A stretch of DNA of 39,623 nt, from contig DVLC01000022.1 of assembly GCA_018715685.1 (NCBI GenBank), positions 1 through 39,623 on the forward strand. The letters are read 5' to 3'. Shown here one piece after another: positions 8,418 to 17,590 of the stretch. The position numbers and the translations under genes are program-made. The number at the start of each line of letters is the position of its first letter. Position 1 is the first letter of the stretch. Source of the stretch: Candidatus Cryptobacteroides merdipullorum. GTDB taxonomy: Bacteria > Bacteroidota > Bacteroidia > Bacteroidales > UBA932. The notes beneath the pieces were generated by a model. The model had not been told where the DNA came from. It worked only from the letters and a program-made list of their open reading frames with translations, and searched no databases.

Positions 8418-9098
8418 ATGGACAGAAAGATTTATGCCGTCGTGGTCGCCGGCGGAAGCGGCTCCAGAATGGGTTCGGAAGTCCCGAAGCAGTTCCTCCG
8501 TCTGTCGGGCAGGCCGATACTCCGGAGAACCATAGAGAATCTTGTCGAGGCGGTGCCGGACATCGGCATCGTCACGGTGCTGCCGAGGCGTTTCATGCAG
8601 GATTGGAAGCGCATGTGCGCAGAGGAGTCGTTCGACTGCATGCAGCGGCTTGTCGAGGGCGGTCTGACCCGTTTCCTGTCGGTACGCAACGCCCTCGCGA
8701 AAGTGCCTGACGGGGCGATAGTCGCGATTCATGACGGGGTGCGGCCGTTCGCGAGCCCCGAGCTGTTCCGCAGGATGCTGTCGATGATGTCCGAGACCAC
8801 GCGGGCGCTGATCCCGGTGGTGCCGGTCGTGGATACGCTGAAATCGACGGATCCGGAAGTCCCGGACCCTGTGCGCTCATCCACCGTGGCCGTGCAGACG
8901 CCCCAGATATTCCTGTCGGAAGACATAAAGAAGGCCTACGACATGCCTTATGACCCGTCTTTCACGGACGACGCGTCCGTGGCCGCAAGATTCGGGATTC
9001 CTGTGGCGATGACGGAAGGGGAGCGCTTCAACATCAAGATCACGACTCCTGAAGATCTGGTCTTCGGGGAGGCTATTCTTTCACTGAAACGGCTCTGA
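8418..9098 (+). CDS. ispD: 2-C-methyl-D-erythritol 4-phosphate cytidylyltransferase
   Basis: This 226-residue enzyme couples CTP to MEP in the non-mevalonate isoprenoid pathway, which supplies undecaprenyl carrier and quinone side chains. The nucleotide-binding motif AGGSGSRMGSEVPKQF (11-26) is intact, as are IHDGVRPF near 108-115, TPQIF and the C-terminal TDDASVAARFG. Length is normal for IspD. It is a single gene with its own promoter, and its last 26 nt overlap the convergent lrp-type gene. Confidence 0.95.
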   Translation: MDRKIYAVVVAGGSGSRMGSEVPKQFLRLSGRPILRRTIENLVEAVPDIGIVTVLPRRFMQDWKRMCAEESFDCMQRLVEGGLTRFLSVRNALAKVPDGAIVAIHDGVRPFASPELFRRMLSMMSETTRALIPVVPVVDTLKSTDPEVPDPVRSSTVAVQTPQIFLSEDIKKAYDMPYDPSFTDDASVAARFGIPVAMTEGERFNIKITTPEDLVFGEAILSLKRL

Positions 9099-9576
9099 AG
9101 GAGGTGCTTTTGTAGTCCTTGACCCAGATTTCGCGCTCGAACGACTGGTCGAGAGAAATCATGGTGTCGGTCGACTGTACGTAGGGGATCCTCTGGATTG
9201 TGTTGATGAGGATGTTCATCAGGTGCTCGTTGTCGAAGCAGAACACCTTGAGGAACAGGGCGGCCTGACCGGTGATGAAATGGCATTCCACGATTTCCGG
9301 CACATGTTTCAGCGCGGTCACGACTTCAGGGTACTTGTTGTCCTCGGAAAGACATACGCTGATGAAGGCGCACACATTGAGTCCGAGCGCGGCGGGTTTG
9401 ACGACCATCCTGGATCCGGAGATCACGCCGTTGCTCTCCATCTTCTTGACTCTCTGGTGGACAGCTGCTCCCGAGATGTTGCATTCCCTCGCTATTTCGA
9501 GAAAAGGCATCCTGGCATTGTTTACTAGAAAGGACAGAATCTTTCTGTCGATTTCGTCAATATGATAGTTGGACAT
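9073..9576 (-). CDS. Lrp/AsnC-family transcriptional regulator
   Basis: A 167-residue regulator with an N-terminal winged helix-turn-helix (about 5-60; IDRKILSFLVNNARMPFLEIA, then GAAVHQRVKKMESNGVI). A C-terminal RAM ligand-binding/oligomerisation domain follows (about 70-150), containing ECHFITGQAALFLKVFC and NTIQRIPYVQSTDTMISL. Such proteins sense amino acids or related metabolites, but the ligand here cannot be read from the sequence. The ATG is 9 nt downstream of the topA stop, so the two are probably co-transcribed. The 3' end overlaps ispD by 26 nt. Confidence 0.93.
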   Translation of the reverse strand: MSNYHIDEIDRKILSFLVNNARMPFLEIARECNISGAAVHQRVKKMESNGVISGSRMVVKPAALGLNVCAFISVCLSEDNKYPEVVTALKHVPEIVECHFITGQAALFLKVFCFDNEHLMNILINTIQRIPYVQSTDTMISLDQSFEREIWVKDYKSTSFRAVSVKE

Positions 9577-9585
9577 AGTCAGGTT

Positions 9586-11886
9586 TTATTTCTTGCGGCG
9601 TCTGTACTTCGAGGTGGGCTCTCCGGATTCGACTATCTTTCTGCATTCCTCCTCCGAGAGCGCCGCGGCGTCGGAGCCTTTGGGAAGCTTGTAGTTCTTG
9701 CCGGCATGCTTGAGATAGGGGCCGTAGCGGCCGTTGATGATGCTGATGTCCGAGGCGGGGAACTCCCTGATGACCTGTCCGGCGGCCGGAGTCTCCTCAG
9801 ACTTGCGTATCAGCGCCTCGCACTCCTCCAGGCTTATGGTCAGCGGATCCTTGCCTCTCGGAATAGAGATGTTCCTGTCCCCGAACTTTATGTAGGGGCC
9901 GAACCTTCCCTTGGTCACTATCACGTCTGTGCCGTCCACCTGTCCGGCGGTGCGCGGCAGGCGGAAGAGCTCCAGAGCGTCTTCGAGGGTAAGATTCTCT
10001 ATTAGTTGTCCTTTCGCGAGGCTTGCCGACTGCCTGTCTTCGCCTTCACCTTTCTGGACATACGCCCCGAACTGGCCGAATCTGGCTATGACCTGCCTGC
10101 CGTCGGAGGGGTCGACGCCGAGAATTCTCTCCACATGGCTGTACCGTCCGTTGCTGATGGTCTCCTCCACTTTCCGGTGGAAGTCGCCGTAGAACTCGGA
10201 AATCACGGAGTTCCAGACCATTTTCCCTTCGGCGATCTCGTCGAAGTCCTTCTCCACATTGGCCGTGAAGTCGTAGTCCATTATGCTCGGGAAATTCTCC
10301 ACAAGATAGTCGGAGACTATCATTCCTATCTCCTGCGGCATCAGCTTGCCTCTCTCCGCCCCGATGGTCTCGCTGCCTTTGCTTTCGGCGATCTTCCCGC
10401 CCTTGAGGACGAAGTTGGTCACGGGCACCTTGCGTCCGCTGACATCGGACTTCACGAGATACCCCCGGCCGGTGGTGAGCGTGCTGATGGTGGGGGCGTA
10501 GGTAGAAGGTCTGCCTATGCCGAGCTCCTCGAGCTTCTTCACGAGGGCCGCTTCGGAATAGCGGTAGGGCGGCTGGGAGAATTTCCCTTCAGCCCTGATT
10601 TCGATAGCCGTGATGCCGTCGCCGGGGTTCAGCGCCGGAAGCAGTGCGTTCTCCTCGTCGCCGCTCTCGTCGTCGGCTCCTTCGATGTAGAGTTTCAGGA
10701 AGCCGTCGAAGAGGACTTCCGCGGCCTGTATCGTGAATTTCTCGCTGCGTCTGTCGGACGCGACCTTGATGCTGGTGTTGAGTATCCTGGCATCCTCCAT
10801 CTGCGAGGCGAGCGTGCGCTTCCAGATAAGGCTGTAGAGCTTCTTCTCCTGCTCTGTGCCTTCGATGGAGGTGTTTTCGATGAATGTCGGCCTTATTGCC
10901 TCGTGCGCCTCCTGCGCTCCCTTCGAATGGGTCTTGTACTGCCTCGTGCGGGAATACTCGGCTCCGAAGTTTTCCGTGATGAACTTCCGGGAGGCGTTTA
11001 TTGCCAGAGACGAAAGATTGGTCGAGTCGGTACGCATGTAGGTGATGATTCCCCGTTCGTACAGGCTCTGCGCCACCCTCATGGTCAGGCTTACCGGGAA
11101 ACGGAGCTTGCGCGCCGCCTCCTGCTGGAGGGTCGAGGTGGTGAACGGAGGTGCTGGATGTCTTGAAGCCTCCTTCCTGTCAACGGAAGCTATGCTGTAG
11201 CTCGCGTCAGCGTTGTCCTCGAGGAAGGCCTTCGCGCTCTGCGCGTCGCCGAACTTCGTGTCAAGGGTTCCCTTGACCCTGACGCCGTCGGCTTCGAATA
11301 TTCCGTCAACCTTGTAATAAGGCGTGCTGTTGAAGCCTATTATCTCCTTCTCGCGGTCGACCACCAGCCTCAGGGCGACTGACTGCACCCTGCCTGCGGA
11401 GAGGCCCCGCTGTATCTTCCTCCACAATATTGGGGAGAGTTCGAATCCTACCAGACGGTCGAGCACGCGCCTCGCCTGCTGGGCGTTGACGAGGTTCAGG
11501 TCTATCTCCCTCGGGTTCTCGATTGCATGCTGGATCGCGGTTTTCGTGATTTCATGGAAGACTATTCGTCTGGTGCGGGCCTTGTCGAGGCCGAGGGTCT
11601 CCGAGAGATGCCAGGAGATCGCCTCCCCTTCGCGGTCTTCATCGGATGCGAGCCATACGGTCTCCGCTCCGGCCGCCGCCTTCTTGAGTTCGGCCACTAC
11701 TTTCTTCTTGTCGGCCGGCACCACGTACTCCGGCCTGAAACCGTGTTCGACGTCGACGCTGAGCTTGTTGTCCTGCAGGTCGCGTATATGTCCGAAGCTG
11801 GATTTCACCACATAGCCGTCGCCAAGGAACTTCTGGATTGTCTTTGCCTTGGCGGGCGATTCCACGATAACTAAATTCCCCTCCAT
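9586..11886 (-). CDS. topA: DNA topoisomerase I (type IA)
   Basis: A 766-residue enzyme that relaxes negative supercoils. The N-terminal Toprim domain (NLVIVESPAKAKTI near 4-17; DEDREGEAISWH) carries the acidic metal site. The catalytic Tyr is in ITYMRTDS at about residue 283. The C-terminus has three topoisomerase C-terminal repeats recognisable by FGQFGAYVQKG, GRFGPYIKFG and GRYGPYLKHAG, and a basic tail. There are no CxxC zinc ribbons, unlike the E. coli enzyme. ATG 11886 (MEGNLVIV) is preferred over the in-frame ATG at 11907, because family members start at this point and the upstream ATG lies inside an inverted repeat. Followed by the lrp-type gene. Confidence 0.96.
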   Translation of the reverse strand: MEGNLVIVESPAKAKTIQKFLGDGYVVKSSFGHIRDLQDNKLSVDVEHGFRPEYVVPADKKKVVAELKKAAAGAETVWLASDEDREGEAISWHLSETLGLDKARTRRIVFHEITKTAIQHAIENPREIDLNLVNAQQARRVLDRLVGFELSPILWRKIQRGLSAGRVQSVALRLVVDREKEIIGFNSTPYYKVDGIFEADGVRVKGTLDTKFGDAQSAKAFLEDNADASYSIASVDRKEASRHPAPPFTTSTLQQEAARKLRFPVSLTMRVAQSLYERGIITYMRTDSTNLSSLAINASRKFITENFGAEYSRTRQYKTHSKGAQEAHEAIRPTFIENTSIEGTEQEKKLYSLIWKRTLASQMEDARILNTSIKVASDRRSEKFTIQAAEVLFDGFLKLYIEGADDESGDEENALLPALNPGDGITAIEIRAEGKFSQPPYRYSEAALVKKLEELGIGRPSTYAPTISTLTTGRGYLVKSDVSGRKVPVTNFVLKGGKIAESKGSETIGAERGKLMPQEIGMIVSDYLVENFPSIMDYDFTANVEKDFDEIAEGKMVWNSVISEFYGDFHRKVEETISNGRYSHVERILGVDPSDGRQVIARFGQFGAYVQKGEGEDRQSASLAKGQLIENLTLEDALELFRLPRTAGQVDGTDVIVTKGRFGPYIKFGDRNISIPRGKDPLTISLEECEALIRKSEETPAAGQVIREFPASDISIINGRYGPYLKHAGKNYKLPKGSDAAALSEEECRKIVESGEPTSKYRRRKK

Positions 11887-11891
11887 GTCAC

Positions 11892-11918
11892 TTCTTTGCA
11901 AATTCATTCTGCAAAGAA
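11892..11918. promoter_or_regulatory. 9-bp inverted repeat just upstream of topA, candidate operator
   Basis: Arms TTCTTTGCA (11892-11900) and TGCAAAGAA (11910-11918) are perfectly complementary with a 9-nt spacer. The repeat ends 6 nt before the topA ATG. It could be an operator or a leader hairpin that influences translation initiation; both are inferences. Confidence 0.4.
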
Positions 11919-11953
11919 AATCACAAACTCGGTAAAATTCAAAATTTAATCGT

Positions 11954-11961
11954 TAATTTTG
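11954..11961 (+). promoter_or_regulatory. Candidate -7 element of the PBP1A-ddl-prmC operon
   Basis: TAATTTTG fits TAnnTTTG, 49 nt before the PBP gene ATG. No TTTG at the right -33 distance was found, so support is moderate. Confidence 0.45.
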
Positions 11962-12010
11962 TGATCGTTTTGCTTTGACCGCGAGTATTTTGCGGTAAAA
12001 ACAGAAGCCG

Positions 12011-14401
12011 ATGAAAGATAGCACCAAGAAAAAGATTGTCAGATGGTTCTGGATTCTGATCACGGCTCCGTTCGTGATTCTGATACTGGCGCTCGTCCTT
12101 GTGGGGCTCTTCGCCGAGATCCCCTCGTTCGAGGAACTTGAGCATCCGGACAACAAGCTGGCCACCCAGGTCATCGCCGAGAACGGCGAGGTCCTGACGA
12201 CCTTTCATATAGAGAACAGGACATACGTGGCTTACGACGAGCTTTCGCCCTATCTGGTGAACGCCGCCGTGGCGACCGAGGACGCCCGTTTCTACGAGCA
12301 TTCGGGAATCGACATGAAGAGTCTCGCCCGCGTTCTGGTGAAGACCATCCTGATGCAGGACTCCAGCCAGGGAGGCGGCAGCACCATCACCCAGCAGCTC
12401 GCCAAGACGCTGTATCCGCGCCGCGAGGTCAGGAGCAATTTCCCGGGCTGGTCGGCGGTGGTGATGGTCCAGACCAAGCTCAAGGAATGGATCACCGCGG
12501 TGAAGCTCGAGCGCGACTACACGAAGAACGAGATCATGGACATGTACCTGAACTCCATCTTCTTCGGCAGCGGCGCCTACGGAGTCAAGGCGGCGTCCGA
12601 GACCTTCTTCAGCAAGGAGCCCGCCGACCTTACCATAGAGGAGGCCGCGCTGCTCGTGGGCATGGTCAACAAGCCCACGCGCTACAACCCGGTGCTGAAT
12701 CCTGACTATTCGCTCCAGCGAAGGAATTTCGTGATAGGGCAGATGGCAAGAAACGGTTTCCTGACCGAGGAGCAGCGCGATTCGCTGTGCGCCGTACCCA
12801 TCAGGCTCGACTATCAGGTCCTCGACCACAACGCCGGTCTCGCTCCCTATTTCAGGGACATGCTCAGACGTGACATGAACGCCGGGAAGCCCCGCCGCTC
12901 CGATTACCAGTATGCCGAGGACTACGCCCAGGACTCAATACGCTGGCGGGAAGATCCTATCTACGGATGGCTCTCCAAGAACAGGAAGGCCGACGGTTCC
13001 GAATATAATCTCGACCGTGACGGACTCCGCATATACACCACCATCAACTACAACATGCAGAAGTATGCCGAGGAAGCCGTCGACGAATATCTCGGAGGCC
13101 ATCTTCAGAAGCTGTTCGACCGCGAGGTCCGCTGGAAGACCAACAAGCCTTTCGCCAACAGCGTCGACAAGAAGACGGTGGACATGCTGATGCAGCAGGC
13201 CAGACGCTGGAGCGACCGCTACCGGCTTCAGCACAGGGCGGGGAAGAGCGACGCCGAGATATACGCCCAGTTCAGCCAGCCGGCCAAGATGCGTGTGTTC
13301 GCATGGAACGAAAAGGGCTATGTCGACACCACGATGACGCCCGACGACTCGATACGCTACTATAAGTCCATCCTGCGCTGCGGTTTCGTGGCCGTGGAGC
13401 CGGGAACCGGACATGTGAAAGCCTATGTCGGCGGACCGGACTACCGCTATTTCAAATATGACAACGTGAGCCAGGGAAAGCGTCAGATCGGCTCCACCGT
13501 CAAGCCTTTCCTCTACACTCTGGCGATGCAGGAGGGCATGACCCCGTGCGACAAGGTGGTCAATCTGCCCCAGACCTTCGTGCTGTTCGACGGCACGACC
13601 TGGACTCCGCGAAGCACCGACCGCGAGGAATACATAGGCCAGACCGTGACTCTGCGCTGGGGCCTTTCGAGGAGCTCCAACAACATCTCGGCCTATCTGA
13701 TGAAGGAATTCGGCCCTTCGGCCCTAGCGTCCATGATGCGCCAGATGGGCATATCGACCCATATCGACGAAGTCTATTCCCTCTGCGTCGGGCCCGCCGA
13801 GGTCAATGTGTTCGACATGGTGTCCGCATATAACGTGTTCCCTTCGCACGGAACATACATATATCCCCAGTACGTGACGCGGATCACCGACAGCGAAGGC
13901 GTGGAGATAGGACAATATTCCACCCGCAAGCGCGAGGCGATTTCCGAGCAGACCGCATATCTGATGGTAGACCTGATGAAGGCTGTTATAAATGAAGGTA
14001 CGGGCGCCCGTCTGCGCTCGGTCTACGGTCTCAAAGGTCAGATTGCCGGCAAGACGGGAACGACCAACGACAACTCCGACGGCTGGTTCATAGGATATAC
14101 GCCCAAGATCACCGCAGGAGTCTGGGTCGGCGGAGAGGACCGGCAGGTGCACTTCAATTCCCTGGCCCTCGGAAGCGGTTCAAACATGTCGCTTCCCATC
14201 TGGGGGATATGGATGCAGAAGTGCCTGGCTGATCCGACGATAGGCTGGTCCGAGTACGACACCTTCGCTCCCCCTTCCACCGGAGCCCTGACTTTCGACT
14301 GCGACACCGAGGGTATCTTCCTCGGGGGTTACAGCGAGGATCATATAGGTTCGGAATCGGTGACGGGAGCTTCTGAGGAGGAAGATTATTATTTCAATTA
14401 G
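12011..14401 (+). CDS. Bifunctional class A penicillin-binding protein (PBP1A type)
   Basis: This 796-residue inner-membrane protein polymerises and cross-links peptidoglycan. A basic cytoplasmic tail and one membrane helix (about 12-34) precede the GT51 glycosyltransferase domain, which shows ATEDARFYEHSGID at 88-101 (catalytic Glu90) and GGGSTITQQLAKTLYPR at 121-137. The transpeptidase domain has STVK at about 495-498 (nucleophile Ser495), SSN (RSSNNIS) near 555 and KTGT at about 681-684. An approximately 100-residue insertion-like stretch rich in Arg, Tyr and Gln lies between the two domains (about 350-440). First gene of an operon, 12 nt before ddl. Confidence 0.95.
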   Translation: MKDSTKKKIVRWFWILITAPFVILILALVLVGLFAEIPSFEELEHPDNKLATQVIAENGEVLTTFHIENRTYVAYDELSPYLVNAAVATEDARFYEHSGIDMKSLARVLVKTILMQDSSQGGGSTITQQLAKTLYPRREVRSNFPGWSAVVMVQTKLKEWITAVKLERDYTKNEIMDMYLNSIFFGSGAYGVKAASETFFSKEPADLTIEEAALLVGMVNKPTRYNPVLNPDYSLQRRNFVIGQMARNGFLTEEQRDSLCAVPIRLDYQVLDHNAGLAPYFRDMLRRDMNAGKPRRSDYQYAEDYAQDSIRWREDPIYGWLSKNRKADGSEYNLDRDGLRIYTTINYNMQKYAEEAVDEYLGGHLQKLFDREVRWKTNKPFANSVDKKTVDMLMQQARRWSDRYRLQHRAGKSDAEIYAQFSQPAKMRVFAWNEKGYVDTTMTPDDSIRYYKSILRCGFVAVEPGTGHVKAYVGGPDYRYFKYDNVSQGKRQIGSTVKPFLYTLAMQEGMTPCDKVVNLPQTFVLFDGTTWTPRSTDREEYIGQTVTLRWGLSRSSNNISAYLMKEFGPSALASMMRQMGISTHIDEVYSLCVGPAEVNVFDMVSAYNVFPSHGTYIYPQYVTRITDSEGVEIGQYSTRKREAISEQTAYLMVDLMKAVINEGTGARLRSVYGLKGQIAGKTGTTNDNSDGWFIGYTPKITAGVWVGGEDRQVHFNSLALGSGSNMSLPIWGIWMQKCLADPTIGWSEYDTFAPPSTGALTFDCDTEGIFLGGYSEDHIGSESVTGASEEEDYYFN

Positions 14402-14413
14402 CGTCATAAGAAT

Positions 14414-15430
14414 ATGAGCAAATATCGTTCGATTGCCGTGATCTACGGAAGCGACACTTCCGAGAGCGAGGTGTCATGCCGGAGCGGCGAGTTCGTCTCG
14501 TCCCGTCTCGACGGCGACAGCTACGATATCTATGAGATTTTCGCGCGTTTCGGAAAGTGGTCCCTCGTCGCGTACAAGAAGCGCAGTTCCATGAGGGTGA
14601 CTTTTCCCGAGGGCGCCCGTCCGGAAGTGGACAAGAATGACTTCTCGGTCACAGTTCTCGGACAGAAGGTCAAGTTCGACTACGCCTATATCGTGCAGCA
14701 TGGCGCTCCCGGCGAGAACGGGCTGCTGCAGGGTTATCTCGAGATGATCGGGGTGCCTTTCAACACCTGCAGCTCGTTCGTCAGCACCATAGCCTTCGAC
14801 AAGCACGCCTGCAAGAGCTGGCTGAGGGGAGCGGAAACTGTCAAGTTCGCCCCGGACGTGTTTGTCCGCGAGGGCATGGATCTCGACAATTTCGCCGCGG
14901 AGGTGGATTCCTGCCTGAGTTTCCCGGTTTTCGTGAAACCGACCCAGGGGGGCTCGAGCTTCGGAGTGTCCAAGGTTTCCGAACCTTCCGGGCTGATTCC
15001 GGCGGTCAGGTTCGCCTTTTCGGAAGGGGCTTCGGTGCTCGTGGAGCAGGGAATAAGCGGCAGGGAGCTGACAGTCGCCGCGTACAGGAAGGCGGGAGAG
15101 GTTGCGACCCTGCCCCCGATAGAGATAGTGACCGACAACGAGTATTTCGACTATGACGCCAAGTACAACGGTCATAGCCGCGAGATCTGCCCGGCCGTGA
15201 TCGATGCGGAGATTTCCGGGAGACTTGCGGACGCCACGCGGGAGATTTATTCCCGTCTCGGTTGCCGCGGAGTGGTCAGGATGGACTACATACTCGCCGA
15301 AGACGGCCTCTATTTCCTTGAAGTCAACACCATTCCGGGCATGACCAGCGCCTCGCTCGTGCCCAAGATGGTCGCTGCGGCGGGAATCGACATGACGGAA
15401 TTCCTCAGAGGGATAATCGAGGACTCATAG
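14414..15430 (+). CDS. ddl: D-alanine--D-alanine ligase
   Basis: This 338-residue cytoplasmic ATP-grasp ligase makes the D-Ala-D-Ala terminus of peptidoglycan precursors. Visible signatures are QHGAPGENGLLQGYLEMIGVPF in the N-terminal lobe, FVKPTQGGSSFGVSKV (ATP-grasp loop), LVEQGISGRELTVA and the C-terminal GVVRMDYIL with FLEVNTIPGMTSASLVP (Mg-binding Glu/Asn and substrate site). It lies between the PBP gene and prmC in the same operon. It shares one nucleotide with the prmC GTG start. Confidence 0.95.
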   Translation: MSKYRSIAVIYGSDTSESEVSCRSGEFVSSRLDGDSYDIYEIFARFGKWSLVAYKKRSSMRVTFPEGARPEVDKNDFSVTVLGQKVKFDYAYIVQHGAPGENGLLQGYLEMIGVPFNTCSSFVSTIAFDKHACKSWLRGAETVKFAPDVFVREGMDLDNFAAEVDSCLSFPVFVKPTQGGSSFGVSKVSEPSGLIPAVRFAFSEGASVLVEQGISGRELTVAAYRKAGEVATLPPIEIVTDNEYFDYDAKYNGHSREICPAVIDAEISGRLADATREIYSRLGCRGVVRMDYILAEDGLYFLEVNTIPGMTSASLVPKMVAAAGIDMTEFLRGIIEDS

Positions 15431-16296
15431 TGCTGCTGGCGGATTTCATCAGGAAGTCGTCCGCGGCTCTCGAAAGACTGTACCCTTCGCCCGAGGCGAG
15501 GGGTCTGGTGTCTCTGCTCTGCCGTGAAAGGTTGGGTGTCACGAGCTATACGCATATTGTCGAGCCGCAGTTCGAGATTCCCGCAGCCAGTCTTCCTGTG
15601 TTGGCGGACGACATGGAGCGGCTTTCGGAGGGGGAACCGATACAATATGTGCTCGGGTATGCCGAATTCTTCGGCCGGAAGTTCAAGGTGAATCCGGCGG
15701 TGCTTATCCCGCGGCCTGAGACCGAACTGCTTGTGGAAGAAGCCGTCAGGGTGCTGCGTGCCGTCGGGCCGAAGCCGATGGTGCTGGATCTGTGCACCGG
15801 CTCCGGCTGCATAGCCTGGTCCGTCGCCTTCGGGGCTCCGGGCGCCGAAGTGACAGCCGTGGATATCTCCCCGGAGGCGCTTGGCCTTGCGGAAACCCAG
15901 TTTTCCGTGCTTCCCGCGGAGGTGACCGCTCCGGTGTTCGTCCGTTCCGATGTTCTTGCCGCCTGCCCGGAGATAGACGGCACTTTCGATCTTCTGGTAA
16001 GCAATCCGCCCTATGTCATGGAGAAGGAGAAGTCTCTGATGCGCAGGAATGTCCTGGGCTATGAGCCCGGACTCGCTCTCTTCGTTCCTGACGACGACCC
16101 CTTGCTTTTCTACAGGGCCATGGCGACGGCGGCGACGCGTCTGCTCGCCCCGACCGGTGTCGGAATAGTGGAGATAAATGAAGCTCTCGGCCCGGAGACG
16201 GAGGAGATTTTCCGCTCGGCCGGATATTCGGAAACGGAAATTATCCGCGATTTTTTCGCAAAAGACAGATTCGTGAAGTTTTCTTCGTCCCGCTGA
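15430..16296 (+). CDS. prmC: Release factor glutamine methyltransferase (PrmC/HemK)
   Basis: A 288-residue SAM-dependent enzyme that methylates the GGQ glutamine of peptide chain release factors. It has the N-terminal PrmC helical domain, LIPRPETELLVEEA near 95-110, the SAM loop VLDLCTGSGCIA near 117-128 and the catalytic NPPY (Asn192) in LVSNPPYVM. Translation starts at GTG, whose G is the last base of the ddl stop codon (ATAGTG), implying coupling. Presence in a wall operon is positional only; no functional link is needed. Confidence 0.94.
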   Translation: MLLADFIRKSSAALERLYPSPEARGLVSLLCRERLGVTSYTHIVEPQFEIPAASLPVLADDMERLSEGEPIQYVLGYAEFFGRKFKVNPAVLIPRPETELLVEEAVRVLRAVGPKPMVLDLCTGSGCIAWSVAFGAPGAEVTAVDISPEALGLAETQFSVLPAEVTAPVFVRSDVLAACPEIDGTFDLLVSNPPYVMEKEKSLMRRNVLGYEPGLALFVPDDDPLLFYRAMATAATRLLAPTGVGIVEINEALGPETEEIFRSAGYSETEIIRDFFAKDRFVKFSSSR

Positions 16297-16364
16297 GCGG
16301 CTGTCCGGTGCTTCCTGACGGCTCCGGAGGCGGCCGTCCGTGATTTTTCGTCCCATCGGGAAAA

Positions 16365-16378
16365 ATTAATCGATTAAT
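16365..16378. repeat. Perfect 14-bp AT-rich palindrome
   Basis: ATTAATCGATTAAT is self-complementary and lies in the 136-nt gap between prmC and the next lipoprotein gene, 54 nt before its ATG. No matching TAnnTTTG was found in this gap. It may be a regulator site; unproven. Confidence 0.35.
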
Positions 16379-16432
16379 ATGCGGTAAATCGGAAGATGAA
16401 TCCGAAATTTGCGGCAACTAAAGACTTGAATT

Positions 16433-17590
16433 ATGAGAAATTCCATTTTATGTCTTGCGGCCTTTCTGCTTGCCGCCTGCAGCCGTGACGTCGGCTCCCC
16501 GGTTCCCGCACCACCTGTGACGACTCTTGCCGAAGTCGCGGAGATAATGTCCGAGCTTCCGTATGAGCGGGAACACCTTCTTGAGGTGTACGATGCCGTG
16601 GGCTCCTCGTCCGGCAACGGCTATGACGAAGAGTACATGATGGCCGACCTCTTCGAGTCTCCGGGAGCAGGAGTCGGTGACGAACGTGCCGGAACCAGGG
16701 CGGCCTCCTATTCCAGACCTATCAGGGAGCTGTTCGTCGAGAGGCTCTCGTCAAGACTGGCGACAAGATCCGGCGCCTCCGGTGTAGAGGAATACATCGG
16801 CGCCCTTTCCGCCTCCGACATTCAGATATACTGGCCCTATTCGGAGGACTGGGACGGGGAGACGCTTCCGATAATCACCTATGATCCCGGCTACGGAGCC
16901 GAGACCAACATGGGCTATGTGCTGGAATACGGCCCGGAAGGAGCCGAAGTCGTGGATTCCGTCCTGGTGGACGAGGCGCTTGCGATGACGCGCCCGGTCT
17001 GGGTGATAAACCGCAACGACGACGCCGGTTTCACGCCGCTGGAAATGTTCCTCAAGAGCGGGGTCGACGCGTCTTCGGAATACGCTCCCGCTGTTTCCAT
17101 AGTCGGCGGGGAAGATGAGAGCCGCATGCTGCTGGTCAAGTCCTTTCAGATGCTGCGCAACTACGATTCCTGGTTCGGCGGGGCCTCGGAGTTCTTTGTC
17201 AAGTGCGGGGCTGTCGACGGCTTCAAGGCTTCCACCGACGAGGAGCTGAGGCTTTACACTCCGTCCGTCACGGATTTCATGGTCGTGGTCAAACGGCGAC
17301 AGCTCGGCAAGACCATACCGCTTGACGCCCTGCTGCTGACAAGTCTGACCCCACAGATGGAGAATGTGGCGTTCCTGATAATCGAAGACGACGGAGGAAA
17401 GACCACATCGTGGAAATGTTCAGCCGTGGTCAAATATAATTCCAAATCCTATGGCTTCGAGATAAACATCCCGTATAAGGACAGGGACGACATCGTGTGG
17501 CGCGGCCAGCTGTCAAGTTCCTTCTTTGAAGGCAAGGACGAGGTCTCCGGCCGTTTCGGCGATGTCGTGGTCACTTTTGCGCTTCGGTGA
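16433..17590 (+). CDS. Lipoprotein of unknown function, 385 aa
   Basis: I do not recognise a family. Residues 1-17 form a lipoprotein signal peptide with lipobox LAAC (MRNSILCLAAFLLAAC), so the mature protein is probably anchored to the outer or inner membrane by a lipidated Cys. The rest is acidic and soluble-looking. It has predicted beta-rich stretches such as YWPYSEDWDGETLPIITYDPGY and a C-terminal half with alternating hydrophobic residues, ending GDVVVTFALR. No catalytic motif stands out. It follows the PBP1A-ddl-prmC operon by 136 nt. Its last 20 nt overlap the convergent U32 gene. Confidence 0.85.
   Translation: MRNSILCLAAFLLAACSRDVGSPVPAPPVTTLAEVAEIMSELPYEREHLLEVYDAVGSSSGNGYDEEYMMADLFESPGAGVGDERAGTRAASYSRPIRELFVERLSSRLATRSGASGVEEYIGALSASDIQIYWPYSEDWDGETLPIITYDPGYGAETNMGYVLEYGPEGAEVVDSVLVDEALAMTRPVWVINRNDDAGFTPLEMFLKSGVDASSEYAPAVSIVGGEDESRMLLVKSFQMLRNYDSWFGGASEFFVKCGAVDGFKASTDEELRLYTPSVTDFMVVVKRRQLGKTIPLDALLLTSLTPQMENVAFLIIEDDGGKTTSWKCSAVVKYNSKSYGFEINIPYKDRDDIVWRGQLSSSFFEGKDEVSGRFGDVVVTFALR

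Noticed and set aside
10006..11166. 386-codon plus-strand frame opposite topA
   Set aside because: Antisense shadow of a clear topA coding region, with no promoter or recognisable domain.
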